Assembly: GCA_018350325.1 (NCBI GenBank)
Contig: JAEVLN010000041.1
Location: forward strand, 245,023-309,022
Origin: Globodera rostochiensis
Lineage: Eukaryota; Nematoda; Chromadorea; Rhabditida; Heteroderidae
Reading direction: 5' to 3'
Length of the DNA: 64,000 bases
A model generated the notes under the pieces. The model was not told where the DNA came from. It was given only the letters and a program-made list of their open reading frames with translations, and did no database searches. Both the position numbers and the translations under genes were made by a program. Position 1 is the first letter of the stretch. Every line of letters begins with the position of its first letter. Shown one piece after another: positions 1-12,068 of this stretch.

Positions 1-56
1 TTTTTGGGGTTGGCCTTTTCTTGCAAATATTTAACCCAGACAGGAATGCCACAACC

Positions 57-2020
57 TTAACAATTATATAAAAGCGATTCACTAATGAGGCCGGAATTAC
101 CCTGCACTTGCTCGTCTTCTGGCAAAGTGATCCCTTCCTCACCAAGAGGGAAGTAACCGTGCAAAAGGTTTTTTGAGTCGGATATCATCGGAAGCGACGC
201 GCTGGCGAAGAAATTGTTGAACCGAATGCGATTGACGTACGCCAAAAACTGAAGAGAATACAAAAGTCCATCGAACGTAGCTCCAAGGCACGGACTGGTA
301 CCTCATAACCATGGTCCCTCAGCCGGGTTTGCATTGGATTTACGATGCCAAACGTTGGTTCTTCCCATTCTTGTGCCAGTACTCATAAATTACATAAAAC
401 TGAAAAAAGGAGATACGTAGTAAATATAGTAGATGAGAAATCGAATAAAACGAGTAAACAAAAAACGAACGTTGTTGTGGAGGCTTAAAAAGCTTGCTCT
501 ATATTTTAATTTTTGGAAAAACACCCTCCAAAATGGAATATAGAAAACATTGTACAACTCACCGGTGGTGGATTGTTAGCACGAATGGTGTATCGAGGAA
601 AGGTGTTCGCAGCCCTTGGAGCGGGAAAATTGTGCCATGGCTAAAATTGTTAAAGAATAAACCCAAAAGAATATTGCTACGATCTTTACCGCTCTTCTGA
701 TTTTATTGAATTTGCACTTTAACGCGCGCTGCCAACGATTGAACGAAAGCGAGAAGGTCGGCAGGCAAAGTGTGCTATCCATCTCCGGACTGTAACCGTG
801 CGTGTCCAAGTTGATGCTCACGAACAGATAGTACATCACATTCGGCACCACTTTCAGCAACTCACCGTAGGGCACGTGAAATGCGTCAACCGAATTGAAC
901 GAATAGCAATAGAAGCGACGCACTTCTTCATTCGATGCACAGCCCATGACTCGGAGCTTAAACAATGTAAATTGCAAAAAGCAGACCAGAAGATAAGTAC
1001 GAAACAAAGGCGTAGTCCGGGGCGTTAACAGTTTTTTGACGGGGGGGGGCAGGGGAGGATCCCCGGAGACAAACAGAACTTTTGAGCTTTTACAAAAATT
1101 TTGCTGCATAATTGGAACTTTTCGATATTCCGCGAGAAAATTTTGGAGGTGGGGGGTCAAAACTTAAAAACGGCCCCACCCGGCTACGCTCTTCGCCGAC
1201 CGCAAAAATAACTCACTAAAATGTCAGCATTGTCATCCGTACACTAAAAATAATATGTTTTATCGGAACAGCTCGTTTCCCCCCCCCCCCCGAGTCGTTC
1301 CCCCCCCCCCCGACCGTTCTACCTCTCAGAGATGATCGAAACTCAATATTTATTCCGACGAAATCAAAAAATTATAAGCAATTTCTTTTTAAATGATATT
1401 CGATTTTAGGGGCTACATTTTCCGTGTTTGCTGCGCTTTGTTGATTTTTCAAAAAAAAAAAGAGCAAGGCTTTTGAAAATTCGCTACAGGGTGCACCGGC
1501 GGTGCCGATAGGCGCCACCGTTTTGAATTTTTTGACTCAAGGGGGAAATGAAGTGCACCCGTTTTTTATTGTCTTTAAATGAAATGGAAAATTATATTTA
1601 ATGAGGCCATGTTACTTTTGTACCTTGTTCGAAAAGAAGAAGCGCTGGTCCTTGTCACGTCTGACAAGTTCGCCAGGTCTGACCCATTCCTGTCCCTTTG
1701 ATCACCGGTCGAAACTGACAATCTGATTCCCTTTGCACCGGAATGAGATGCTAGCTCCAAATCCGAGTTCATTTGATCGTTTGCCCACTTGAGACTTGGA
1801 ATAGCCCTGCTGGTTCCTCAAATAGTCAGCGTCAAAGAGATAGAGCGGCACCACATACAGTGGACTGTCTGAACGAAAGCGGATGAGGCAGGCAATCCAG
1901 CCAGAATTGACTACTGTCCGTGTAAACAATGCTCTGTGCCCCATTCATGTTTTTTGAACTAAAGGAGTAGATAACAACGCCTGAGCCGTCATAGGTAAGT
2001 GTTGTTCCTTCTCCGTTCAT
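57..2020 (-). CDS. Unidentified gene, scattered exon-like ORFs
   Basis: I do not recognise this gene. Three minus-strand blocks look coding. The first starts with an ATG at 2020, reads about 55 residues (MNGEGTTLTYDG...) and ends at a strong GTATGT donor near 1864. The second is around 720-970 and includes MGCASNEEVRRFYCYSFN and a hydrophobic NVMYYLFVSINLD stretch. The third, about 57-297, includes FNNFFASASLPMISDS and ends in TAA at 57. Codon usage and the lack of stops resemble the better genes to the right, but I could not join the blocks in a consistent phase. The spaces between them hold C-runs (1279-1317) and a copy of the GC-rich palindrome at 1497-1520. This may be one broken gene, two genes, or chance ORFs. 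Confidence 0.3.
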
Positions 2021-2457
2021 TTATGAGAAGTTTGCAATTTGAAAAATGATTAAGTTAAATAAGCTGCAAAAAAGTCTAACTTTAGGGTTTTTTTGGTTTA
2101 TTGCTTTTTCTTAAATAACTTTCATAAGGCGAAACTTCCAGAAATCTTTACAAATGAATGAACGAAGCTCGAACGTACTTAACAAAAGCAAGTTCATTAA
2201 TGTCTTTAAGTATTACATGAATAAAATTATGGCCAAACAAAATATCGTCAACATCAAATCCCATAAACAAAAGTTTACAGGTGATGGTACATAAGTATAG
2301 TAATTTTATATTGTGCTATAACGTGAAAAGGTAGTAGGAACGACAAGACAACAAAAGGAAATTTACTGAAAAGAGAGAAAAATGCGATTTTGCGGAGGTG
2401 CGTTGGGATTTATATTCAGGAACAGAGGAATCATTTGTTGGCAGCCGTCAGGAGACA
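2021..2457. other. Intergenic, no gene seen
   Basis: AT-rich sequence without a supported exon on either strand. It ends at the 8-bp target duplication (2450-2457) of the transposable element that follows. Confidence 0.5.
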
Positions 2458-2707
2458 CAGGGGCGTATCCAGGGGGGGAATCAAGGGAATTCCCCCCCCC
2501 CCCCCGAAATGAAATTTGAGAAAAAAAAAACAAGAGGGGGACCCTTGCACTTTTAGAATTTTTTGAGCAATTTGCAATTTTCTTAACAAATTGCCATCAA
2601 AAATCAAAAAAATTTTCCCGAAGGCGCCTATCGACACCGCCGGGCCGCTCCTGGCGCTCAGATGGCGAAATTCCCCCCTCCGAAAATTTTTCCTGGCTAC
2701 GCCCCTG
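2458..2707. mobile_element. hAT-type MITE, 250 bp, intact TSD
   Basis: The left end CAGGGGCGTATCCAGG is the reverse complement, with one mismatch, of the right end CCTGGCTACGCCCCTG. Both sides are flanked by the same 8 bases, AGGAGACA (2450-2457 and 2708-2715). A perfect 8-bp target duplication together with CAGGG-type termini is the hallmark of the hAT superfamily. The element has no coding capacity. It holds a C-run, the motif TTAACAAATT and one copy of a GC-rich near-palindrome (2621-2645). It lies 54 bp beyond the stop codon of the soc-2 gene, probably within or just after its 3' UTR. A longer relative with the same termini sits at 49175-50116. Confidence 0.88.
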
Positions 2708-2760
2708 AGGAGACATATTGGCACCTTTCGTCGTCTGAGTGAGGGCATCCGTCCGTCCGT

Positions 2761-5700
2761 TCACATGTTGAGAACTCCGCGGTAGGGTCCGTGCATTTTC
2801 AGATACTGAATCACCAGACTGGGCCCGCCTTCGATGATGTCTGAGGGAGGGAAAGGGGTGGGAGGGGAGAGGTGACTAAAGCACCTGAGGGGATCTGGGA
2901 CAGGGGACACCTCTCAATGGACATTATCTCGAGAGAAGAGCAAAGGACGAGTTCGAATGGTAGGCTGAAAGGGGCAGAGATGGGTGGGTCCCGTACAGAA
3001 ACAGACAGACAGACCTGTGCAGGTTCGGGTTGTCATTTAAGTAAAGGCTCTTCAGGTTCTCCAAATGTCCTACAACAAATAATGTGGTTTTATGTTTGAC
3101 GTCAATATAATTTCGTTTTTGTTTAAAAGAAGGCGTCTCGCAAGGAATTTTTTGTTTGATGTCTCAATTTAAAGTTAACTTTCGAACTTGCCTATTTCTT
3201 CTGGAATGAAAGTGAGCAGATTTTCGCCCACTCGGAAATCGACCAAGTTGGACAAGTTGCCGATGGTACGGGGCAGTGAAGTGAGTTGGTTCGACTGAAG
3301 CAATGAAGCCGATTCAGGAGCATTCTTTTTATTATGTAACCCTATTGGTTTGGAGAGGAAATAGCATAAAATGAGCGCATAATCATTGTTATTAGGGGGT
3401 CACCTGGATCCAAAGCTTTGTGAGCGCCGTGAGAAAACCAATTTCGGAAGGGATGGCCTCCAATTCATTTTCCTCCAAATCTGTTCAAAAGTTGCGCTTT
3501 AAATTAATGAACGGGTGGCAAACTATTACTATATTTTGTACATCAAAATATTTTAAATTGAACAAACCAAGCTCTCGTAATCTCCTCAAACTCCCAATTT
3601 GTGTTGGTAATTTTTTGAGACGATTCGTGGACAGAACCAAAACCTCGAGGTTGATCAGCTTGTCAATGTCTTAATGGGCGGGAAATGGATAAAAGAAGAA
3701 TTAAAAAACCGAGAGGAAGTTCGTGGATTTCGTTGTTGGATACATTCAGTTCTGTGATGGTCACCCAAGTGCCAAAATCTAAACATTGAATTGGATAATC
3801 CGGGAAGAAGTCGAGTACAAACCCAATGGGAAGGCGGTCAGCTCATTCTCCTTGAAGTTGAGTTTGGACAAATTTATCGCCTTGGCGAAAATTCCAAAAG
3901 GAACTTTTGAAATCGAATTGTGCTCGACGTTTACTGACTAAAACGATTCTATAATATTTGGACAATGCCACCCCCCCCCCCCGGCGCATTTCCCCAAGTA
4001 CCACGGTCTGCTCAAAACCGCCCTGGGGGATCGCACTCAGCTGATTCCGACTCAAATTGATTGACTTCAAACTTGGCAGAGCGTTCAAAATCCCGTCCTG
4101 GAATTGCAAACTTCAATTTCAAAAATGAATATTAATTAGCAAAAAAAGAGTGGATCCATAAAGAGGGGGGGGGGTGCCACATTAATTTGAATGTCTTCAG
4201 CAGGTATACCCATTTTGTTTTCAGTCTTCTCATCATCCAAACCCGGTTTCTTTACCGGCAATGCCTGCAATTTGTTGCTCTCCACCACAAATTCATCCAA
4301 CAATGTGCATTGTGCCAATGTTGAAGGCAACTCGAGCAAATGATTATAACGGATGCCCAAACGCTTCAGAGCGACGAGAGAGCCTTTTTGTGGGGAATGG
4401 GAAAGTCTTCTCCTTTACCTTTAAAAAAAAAAGAACCAATGGATTCAGGAAGACTCTCCAATTCGTTGTGTTGAAGGTCCAGTTGAGTGAGTTGGACGCA
4501 TTGGCCAATCTCTAAAATATTCAAATCCACGAAGGGTCTTTAAGAATTGTGCAATTCAACAAGGCTAGGCTAAAATTCCACAAAAACAAACCGTCAGGAA
4601 TTCGTTTCAACTGATTGGAGGACAAAAGCAAAATGGAAAGACATTGCAATTCCGCAATCGTTGCGGGCAATTCCGTGATTTTGTTCTCCCGTAAATCCAT
4701 CATTTTGAGCCGTCTCAATCGCCTGGCAAAGTGTTGCTTTGAGTTATAAACTAAAAGAATATTGACATCCTCCAACCTGATTTCTGCAGAAACGGACTTG
4801 ATTTTATTGTACCGCAACCACAAACTGAAAAAGAATTAATACATTGCGATAAAAAAACAAACAAAATAATAATTAAATTTTACGTTTCAAGAGATTCCAT
4901 TTGGAATACCACCGGTGGAATTTCCTAAAATATGAATAAAAATTAAGGATATATTCTAGCGATTAATGCCTCGTTGATTTTGTTGTGTCGAAGATCCAAA
5001 GTCTCGAGTTTTTTAAGGGATGAAAGACTTTCGGGAAGTGTGGAGAGATTATTCTAAATGCCGGTTATGTTTACAAATGCACATTAAATTGGATGAATTG
5101 AAAGGGAAACCTCGCTGAGGCCGAGGATGCGCAAATTGACCAATTGCCCCAATTCCGAAGGCAAACTCGTCAATTTATTCTAAAAATTAAATTCAAACCA
5201 AAATGAAAAAAACCAAACTAACGAACTTTGTAAACAAAAAGTTCGGTCAGTTGGGTCAGTGTTTGAATGGAAGTGGGGATGCTGACCAACTGAAAAGAAC
5301 GCCTTTCTTACCAAGTTTTTTTAATCAAAAATCTATGATTTTTCAGGCAGCGCCGATCAAAGCTTAAAATAGGCCTAAAAGGTGAGATGGGTTTACCCCA
5401 AAAGAAAAGAATAAAGCCCAATACGCCCTAACAATCTGCAGTAAAAACGAAAAAAAACACCCAAAAAATCGGTTCGCCCAATCGCCCCCTTCCCCAGAGG
5501 TTCTGGCAAAGAGTCGCTCGTACATTCTCAAAACAAAAAATCCGGGCAATGGCTATTTTGAAAAACGAAAGCATTTTTGGGGAAAGGCCATCCCCCTAAC
5601 CTCCGATGAGTTGAGGTCCAATCGCGCCTCGCCGGCTTCTTTGCATCTTATCAGTTCTCTGTTAATGTCCTGAAGTTAATAATGCTTAAAACATCATAAT

Positions 5701-7071
5701 TAGGTCACTTTCGGCAATTGCCCCCATTCCGTGCTCTCACTTTGCGCACTTTCTCCTCAGACCCCACGGCGTTGCTCTGCCGCTCGCTCAGACTGTTCCG
5801 GTACTTGCCCCGGGCAAAGTTGGATATTTTATTGATGATGTGCCCTCCCGGCGATTTGCTCCTCTGCCCACTCTCTCCCCCTTTTGCCGTGCCGCCCGCA
5901 AGAGCACTTCCCCCGTCACAGTTCTAAAATTATTCTCAGGGCGGACTTTGCGGAAACGGCCGAATGAATATTCATTCAATTTAAAGTCGGAATTACATTG
6001 TGTTGGGGCCGGAACTCCAGCGTCTGTTCCATCCCGCCATTCTCCGACTTTTTCTCCATCGAATTTCCCAAACGAATTTTGTCGTCCAACTTCCGACCAA
6101 CGAGTAGTGCCTTCTGAAAAGTGCTGCATATACTGCGGACTTATAATTGTTTGTGCCTTAATTCTGATTTAGAAAAATAGAAAAATTTAACAAAATTCCA
6201 ACCTAACAAATGTTCAACGAGTTCCTACAGCTTCATCAATCAAATTAGTTTGGCTTTTTTGTATCGCAAAAAAAGGTGTATTTACCTGAAAACAGAGAGC
6301 GAATTTGTCGGCGGGGAGAAAATACTCCCGCCGATCGTCGTTTTTCGGCTCGAATGAAACCACGGAACTGTTGGTGCTGGTGCTGATCACACTAGACGAG
6401 GATGAACACCGTTCCTGCTGCAATTCTCTGCTAAGTCGGCGATTTTTTTTTTGGTGGTGATTATGCCGATGATTGTGATGTCGCTGCTGTTGATCCGCCA
6501 AGTTTGGGCACTTTTGCCTCGTTGTCGAATCCACGTCTCCTGTGAATAAAATATTTTCAAAAGGATGCTGCTGCTACAAAAACAAACGTTATCACTTATA
6601 TTTACTAGAAAAAAAATGAGAACGGACTCGGACAAATTCACTCGCTTTATTATAGCCGAGTTGGATTAAAAATATTTAGGGATATTTGGCCTTGAAACAT
6701 CGACAGCTGGCGAAGAAGCGATATTCGATTAGCCGTTTCGCAGAGGGAGGGAAGCCCTATCATTGCGGCATTCATTCCCCTTGCTAAAGTCCCCCCCCCC
6801 TCAAATTTCTTTTTATCAAACTCACCTCTTCTTCGCGCTGTTTTATTTATTTAATAATTTCCTCACCACTTATTGTGAGCTTTTCGTGTTGATTTGATGA
6901 AGCGTTGTTAGTTATTTGCTGCTTTGAAGAAAACAATTTTTCAGTCGTGCCGTTCAATTGTTTCTGCCGTTGTGAAATTACGTCCAGTTTGAACCGTCTT
7001 CCTTTTGGGCTTTCACTTGAACGAGCAATTTGGCCAAATGAACTCCTTCGCGCTAATTTCAGATCCACAGC
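2761..7071 (-). CDS. soc-2: Leucine-rich repeat Ras-ERK scaffold SOC-2/SUR-8 (SHOC2)
   Basis: SHOC2/SUR-8 is a cytoplasmic leucine-rich repeat scaffold that, with MRAS and PP1C, promotes RAF dephosphorylation. Twenty-two exons join without a phase break: 6867-7071, 6286-6539, 5997-6113, 5741-5923, 5601-5669, 5227-5289, 5111-5179, 4970-5053, 4884-4924, 4777-4824, 4592-4722, 4437-4511, 4256-4383, 4002-4097, 3823-3937, 3710-3778, 3568-3669, 3404-3480, 3192-3294, 3015-3069, 2885-2964 and 2761-2840. They encode about 747 residues with some 20 LRRs (LDLRHNKI, MDLRENKITELP, LGIRYNHLLELP, LYLNDNPNLHSLPFEL) and a C-terminus ending LKMHGPYRGVLNM. The pre-LRR RLDL segment matches the family. The start codon is unresolved; MDEGQI near 7200 is a candidate first exon. 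The N-terminal extension of about 250 residues, rich in His, Gln and Ser, is long for the family. Introns 3070-3191 and 4925-4969 need GC donors. Confidence 0.92.
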
Positions 7072-7608
7072 CTAACTCAATCAACTCACTTTGTATGGCT
7101 AAACGGATTTATGTAGCTTGAGGACGAAAACGATTAAAGATCGACCAGATCATAATTAGACAAACAAACGAAATCCCTTTACTACAATTTGCCCTTCATC
7201 CATTTTGGATTTCAAGCTCCGGCTCCATTCCTCAGCAGTTATTGACTCGGACTGGATGAATCACAAGACTACAATTTTTTCAAACGGGTGGCAAAGGCTC
7301 TAAGCGCAAAACTGACAATGTTGAACACGAACAGAATTTGATTGGAATTACCCGTACACGGTGGGGAAAGGGCTCCTTTATTATCTCAAATCGATCAGTT
7401 ATGTATGCCCCAACCCAGTTTGATGATCTTTTTACCAATGCATTTTTGTTATTATTGCCAGCTTTAAAATGTTGATTTGCCAGTTATTCATTTCCTTCAC
7501 GCTGAACAATCTCTGTTGGTGAGCAATTTTTAGTGAGCTCCGCAGTGAGCAATTCTCCGAAAATTGTTGGGGCGCAATTTTTTCATTGATAATCTGCTAG
7601 ACTCGTTA

Positions 7609-7639
<31 letters not shown>

Positions 7640-9053
7640 CTTCACGCATTCCTTCCGTTCATTAGCACTGCCGCAAAACGAGCCAATTGTGAATGGGTGT
7701 TTGGTTAATTGATTGTGAAGGGTCAAAATGATGTGGAGGGAGGGCGACCGACGTCTCTCACCACCACCAGCACTAACAATTGCATTCCAAACCAACCAAA
7801 GGCGAAGGCTGAGTGTTGCAGCCAGCCGTGGGAGGGAGGGCCCTCCACCTCGCAATGGCGCCAAATATTTTTGACGGTCGGAAAGGAATGGTGCTGGGGG
7901 GGACACAAAGTGTTGGGAAAACCTCCAAAAATGGTGGAGCCGTGGAGAACGAAGAGAAGGAAAGGGAAATAATTGTCGAAGTGCAATAGAACGGCGAGGG
8001 GGGGGGGAAGGCAAAAACGCATCACAACTCCAACCTCAGCAGCAGCAGTCCGCGGCAACAATGGCGGCCGCGGGCGTCTCCGCCGCTGAAGGCCATGACA
8101 AACTCTTGCCCTTCACTCTCGTCCATCTTTTATCCATCCATTCCTTCATAACAGTCGACGGGCCATAGTCCGTGCACTTGGCGGCCATACCCCCCCCCCC
8201 GGCTAGCAGATTACAATTAATTCGTTCATTGATCCTTCCCTGCTATTTTCGTTTAAGCGTTAGAACTCAACTATTGAACGAGAAGAATGGACCTAGCAGA
8301 GCTGACGACAAAATTCTATGATTCAACCGAAAATCTTTAATAAATGCGTCTTCAGTGTTTGATGAATGGGGAGGAACGCAAACACCATATTTTAAGAACT
8401 TCGGACTTTCAAGAATAGGAGAGTCCATTCGGTAAAAGCAAATTCCTCAAATATTAATTGTACACCAACCAAGTGATTGCTATATTACGAATAAATGACA
8501 ATTCGAGAAAGAAACAGTAAACAAACATGCAGTTTGGACCGACTTTCAGACGCCAATTTCACGAATGTCCTAATTTTTGAAGAAATAAAGAAAACAGTTG
8601 GTATTCAAGGTAAACTGAATTCGAAGCCACGGGATGGTAATAGGGCGGAGGGGAAGGCAGCCAATTCTCTGAAATTCTTCCCCTTCCCAAAAATGAAAAA
8701 CTCTGCTTGTTTTGAATTTCAAAGTTAATCATAAAAACAAAAGCTAATTTTTTTTTTCACATTTTTCGTCTTATTCTAGTGCCAGGGCCCAAGCGAAACT
8801 TGTTTTTAAGTATATGGCAAATTGATTCTGTGAAAACGTCGTCAAAAAAGAACCAAACTGCGAGTAAGCATTTGCAAATCTTTTTGGATTGTGAGGAGAG
8901 GAAGTCATTTAATTGAAAGTTCAAAATTGGATGAATGACGTCACTCATCAACAGATTAGCACAAAAAGCATTTTGACGAAAAACGGCGGTGATCAAACAA
9001 AGGGAATTTGGTCATTACGTTTGTTGTGCGACCTCCTCCCTTTACGGCCAAGC
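7072..9053. other. Intergenic/upstream region with a G30 run
   Basis: No supported exon, apart from a possible first exon of soc-2 near 7200. A run of 30 consecutive G occupies 7610-7639. ORFs across 7583-8061 are Pro/His-rich, overlap on both strands and look like low-complexity artefacts. The right part (about 8700-9053) should contain the rho-1 3' UTR. Confidence 0.5.
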
Positions 9054-10064
9054 TCAGAGAACACTGCACGGCTTCTTTTTCTTTTTCTTCTGCTGAAGTG
9101 CTGCCTGGGTGGCCTTCTCAAACACTTCTCGAATTCCCTAAACAACGGAATCATTCCGCTTGAATCGCAACAAAAAGGCGTTTAAACGATATGTATTTGA
9201 CACACAAATCTGACAAAAAAGAACCTCTTTGGTTTTCGCACTGCACTCCAAATAGGCGTATGCTCCTTAATTTGTTGGAATAGGCAACTCTTTCGCAAGA
9301 CAACCCAACCGATTTGGTCTGCGATCGCCTTCCCCTGCTCAGTCTTGACCGGTTCCTGCTTGTTTCGTGCGAGGTCCCGAATGGTTTGCGAGTCATTGCG
9401 CAGGTCCTTCTTGTTTCCAACCAGAATGATAGGCACCTGAACGAACAGAAACTTTGTTTTGAAAGCCCGTTTAAAGGAGAGTAACAGCTCCATTTGCGCA
9501 TCGATTTCACAAATTTAATTCCTGAAGCGATCAATTAACTTACGTTCGGACAAAAATGGCGCACCTGGTAATGGAAATTTTTGTCAAAAAAGGCGTCTCG
9601 CTAACCTCAGGCGTCCACTTCTCTGGAATATTGTCCAGTGAATCGGGCGAGTCAATGCTAAAGCACATCAAAATCACGTCAGTGTCTGGATAGCTGAGCG
9701 GCCGAAGCCGGTCGTAATCCTCCTGCCCCGCCGTATCCCACAAAGCAAGTTCGACCTAATCACATTTTAATTACTCTTAAAATTTAATTGCATAATTCAA
9801 AATGTAATTTTCAAAACCATAATAGCTTTCGTACTCCAATACTCAACCAAACCTGTTTCCCGTCCACTTCAATGTCCGCAACATAATTCTCAAAAACTGT
9901 TGGAACCTTAAAAAAATCAAATTCAAGTCGAGAATGACAAGACAAAAAAAAATGACGCTCACATAAACATCTGGAAACTGGTCTTTGCTGAACACAATCA
10001 GCAAACAAGTCTTTCCACAAGCGCCATCCCCGACAATAACCAACTTTTTACGAATAGCAGACAT
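9054..10064 (-). CDS. rho-1: Rho-family small GTPase RHO-1 (RhoA type)
   Basis: RHO-1 is a membrane-anchored GTP switch that controls actomyosin contractility, cytokinesis and morphogenesis through formins and ROCK. Seven exons (9963-10064, 9853-9906, 9606-9755, 9544-9564, 9310-9436, 9225-9265 and 9054-9137) give exactly 192 residues. Visible motifs are the P-loop GDGACGKT at residues 12-19, switch I VPTVFENY with Thr37, DTAGQ with Gln63, NKKD at 117-120, ECSAK, a polybasic KKKKKK tract and a CAAX box CSVL, which predicts geranylgeranylation. All nucleotide-binding residues are intact. One exon is only 21 nt. The ATG lies a short way after an AG acceptor (TTTGTAG), consistent with trans-splicing or a 5' UTR intron. 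Confidence 0.98.
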
Positions 10065-12068
10065 TCAAATTCGGATGATTATTAGACAGCTACAAATTGT
10101 AAGAATATAAATATAAAACACCCAACGACGCAATGTCAAATCGCATCCTAAATGCAAAACATAAGCAGCTAAAAAGGATTGAGAAATTAAACCCAAATAA
10201 ATAACTTCTTAGGTTTGGAATGGATTCCTTCGAGGCTTGGTGATTAAATTTCGAAATTAGCTTAACAGTTTACGAAACATTATTCAAAATGTTATGATTT
10301 TGCATTTAAGTTTGTTTTTAATTTTTAAGCAGCTTTATCCACAAAAGAAATGGAAGAATGTCGACAAGAAGATGTCCCCGTCCCCGCTTCGTTCTTTTCC
10401 GTGTTTTGGACGGTGAAAAGCCAATACGCCGTCTTTGACTTGTCATCGTCGTCTTCCTTCCGACCGTCGCCTTTGCACATTTCTCTCTCGGCCTATGAAT
10501 AAGCTTTCCCTCCCTACCCTTTAATATAAAACACTCGACTTTTCTCATTGCCTCCGTTTCTTTGATTTCTTTTCCATTTAAGCGCGGCCCGTTCTATTCG
10601 AAACCGCCATTTCAGAGCGGCGTCAACAGTATCTTCTCCCTCCCGATAGACTTGGGCATTTGTATCCGATTTTCCCGAATATTTCCGGACGACGACAAAA
10701 AAAATATAAGGGAATATGGATTTGATCACTCAAAACCACTTTTATAAGAATTTAGAATAAAATTTTTCAAAAATGTTGACCAAAAAAACGATTTCGTCGG
10801 TCAGGGAAAACTCATACTTTCCCTTACCGACGATTTTTGTGTAACCGCACCATTAATTAGTCTCAATATACTTCATTTTTGCCATCGAATGCTCAGAAGA
10901 AAACTTCTTTCTGAAATTTCATTAAAAGTGAAGGAACGCGGCAGGCAGAAATCGCACAACGGGACAATTACAGCAGTGAAAGCGTCGAGTTGAAATGAAA
11001 ATGGGGGGGGGGGGGGGAAGGGTCCGTTGGAGGGAATACTTAAATGGATCATTCGGCATAATTGTTTCGGATCGGCAAGAGACGCCAACTGACCAGCGTC
11101 TTAATTTCCGAAAAACCACAGGTAGAAACGCCCAGAGTTGCGCAGCTGAAGAGTAAGAAGCATGCCAATGTTCCGTTCCGTAATTCATCTCTCTTGCGTT
11201 GTTGGACACCAAAATGTTCGACAATCAATTTACCTGCATTTTATTCATCCAATTATGGAGTGCTTTAATACTAAAACTCGGCAGTAGACAAAAACAAAGC
11301 GCGAATTACACCAGCAGCTAATGGGGAATTTGGTTGATCAATTTCACATTCCCCATACGTCCACCGATGCATATTAAACCATGCCCCCTCCCTCCCTCCA
11401 GCATTCCCTTCATGTTATCCCTCCGGGCACTTTCACAAAATAACTAACCCATTGCCCGGGGCATTTCTCGGAATTCGTTGCTGTGTACGTCGAGAGTGCA
11501 AAAGCCCTCCCCCCCCCCCCTCCCAGTTTTCCCCTTATCTCGTCACCCAAATCGCCCCGAGCAGTTTAGTTTATCCCAGGGCTTTCACTCTCGTGGAGAA
11601 ATCTCAGCTGAGCGATTTAAATGAATGTGTGCGGAGGGGTAATCTCCGGACTGAAGCGAATTGTCCTTCTTCGCCACTCCATTTTTTCATCCCTCCCATC
11701 TAACACCACCCGCATCCGACGATCTTTTCCTTCCTCCTGAACAAGTTGTGGTGATCAGAGAATGTGTGCTTAAGTGGTGGGTGGGGGGTGGGGGGGGGAT
11801 CCGTCCCGCCCATTATGCGCAAATCATTTGCTGTACTCTTTTTTAATCCCATCAGCCCTTATCCCTTCCGGATACCCCAATTTACGTATGGATGGATGGT
11901 CAAGGTTGTTATGCTAAACGTTAATGGACATATCATCGTCTGGATGGGATTCCAATGGCACCACTCAATCTCAGATTAGTTGCTAGTCTGATAACTCCCC
12001 CTCCGATCACAATTGTTCCTATATAGCTTTTGTCTCCACTCCCTGTTAAACGTTCTTCTCATACAGAA
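10065..12068. other. Intergenic, divergent promoter region
   Basis: Region between the divergently transcribed rho-1 and the PAN-domain gene. I see no supported exon. Short ORFs on both strands lack family signals. Features are C/G homopolymer runs at about 11002-11018 and 11506-11521, and a G-rich patch near 11782-11800. Confidence 0.5.
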
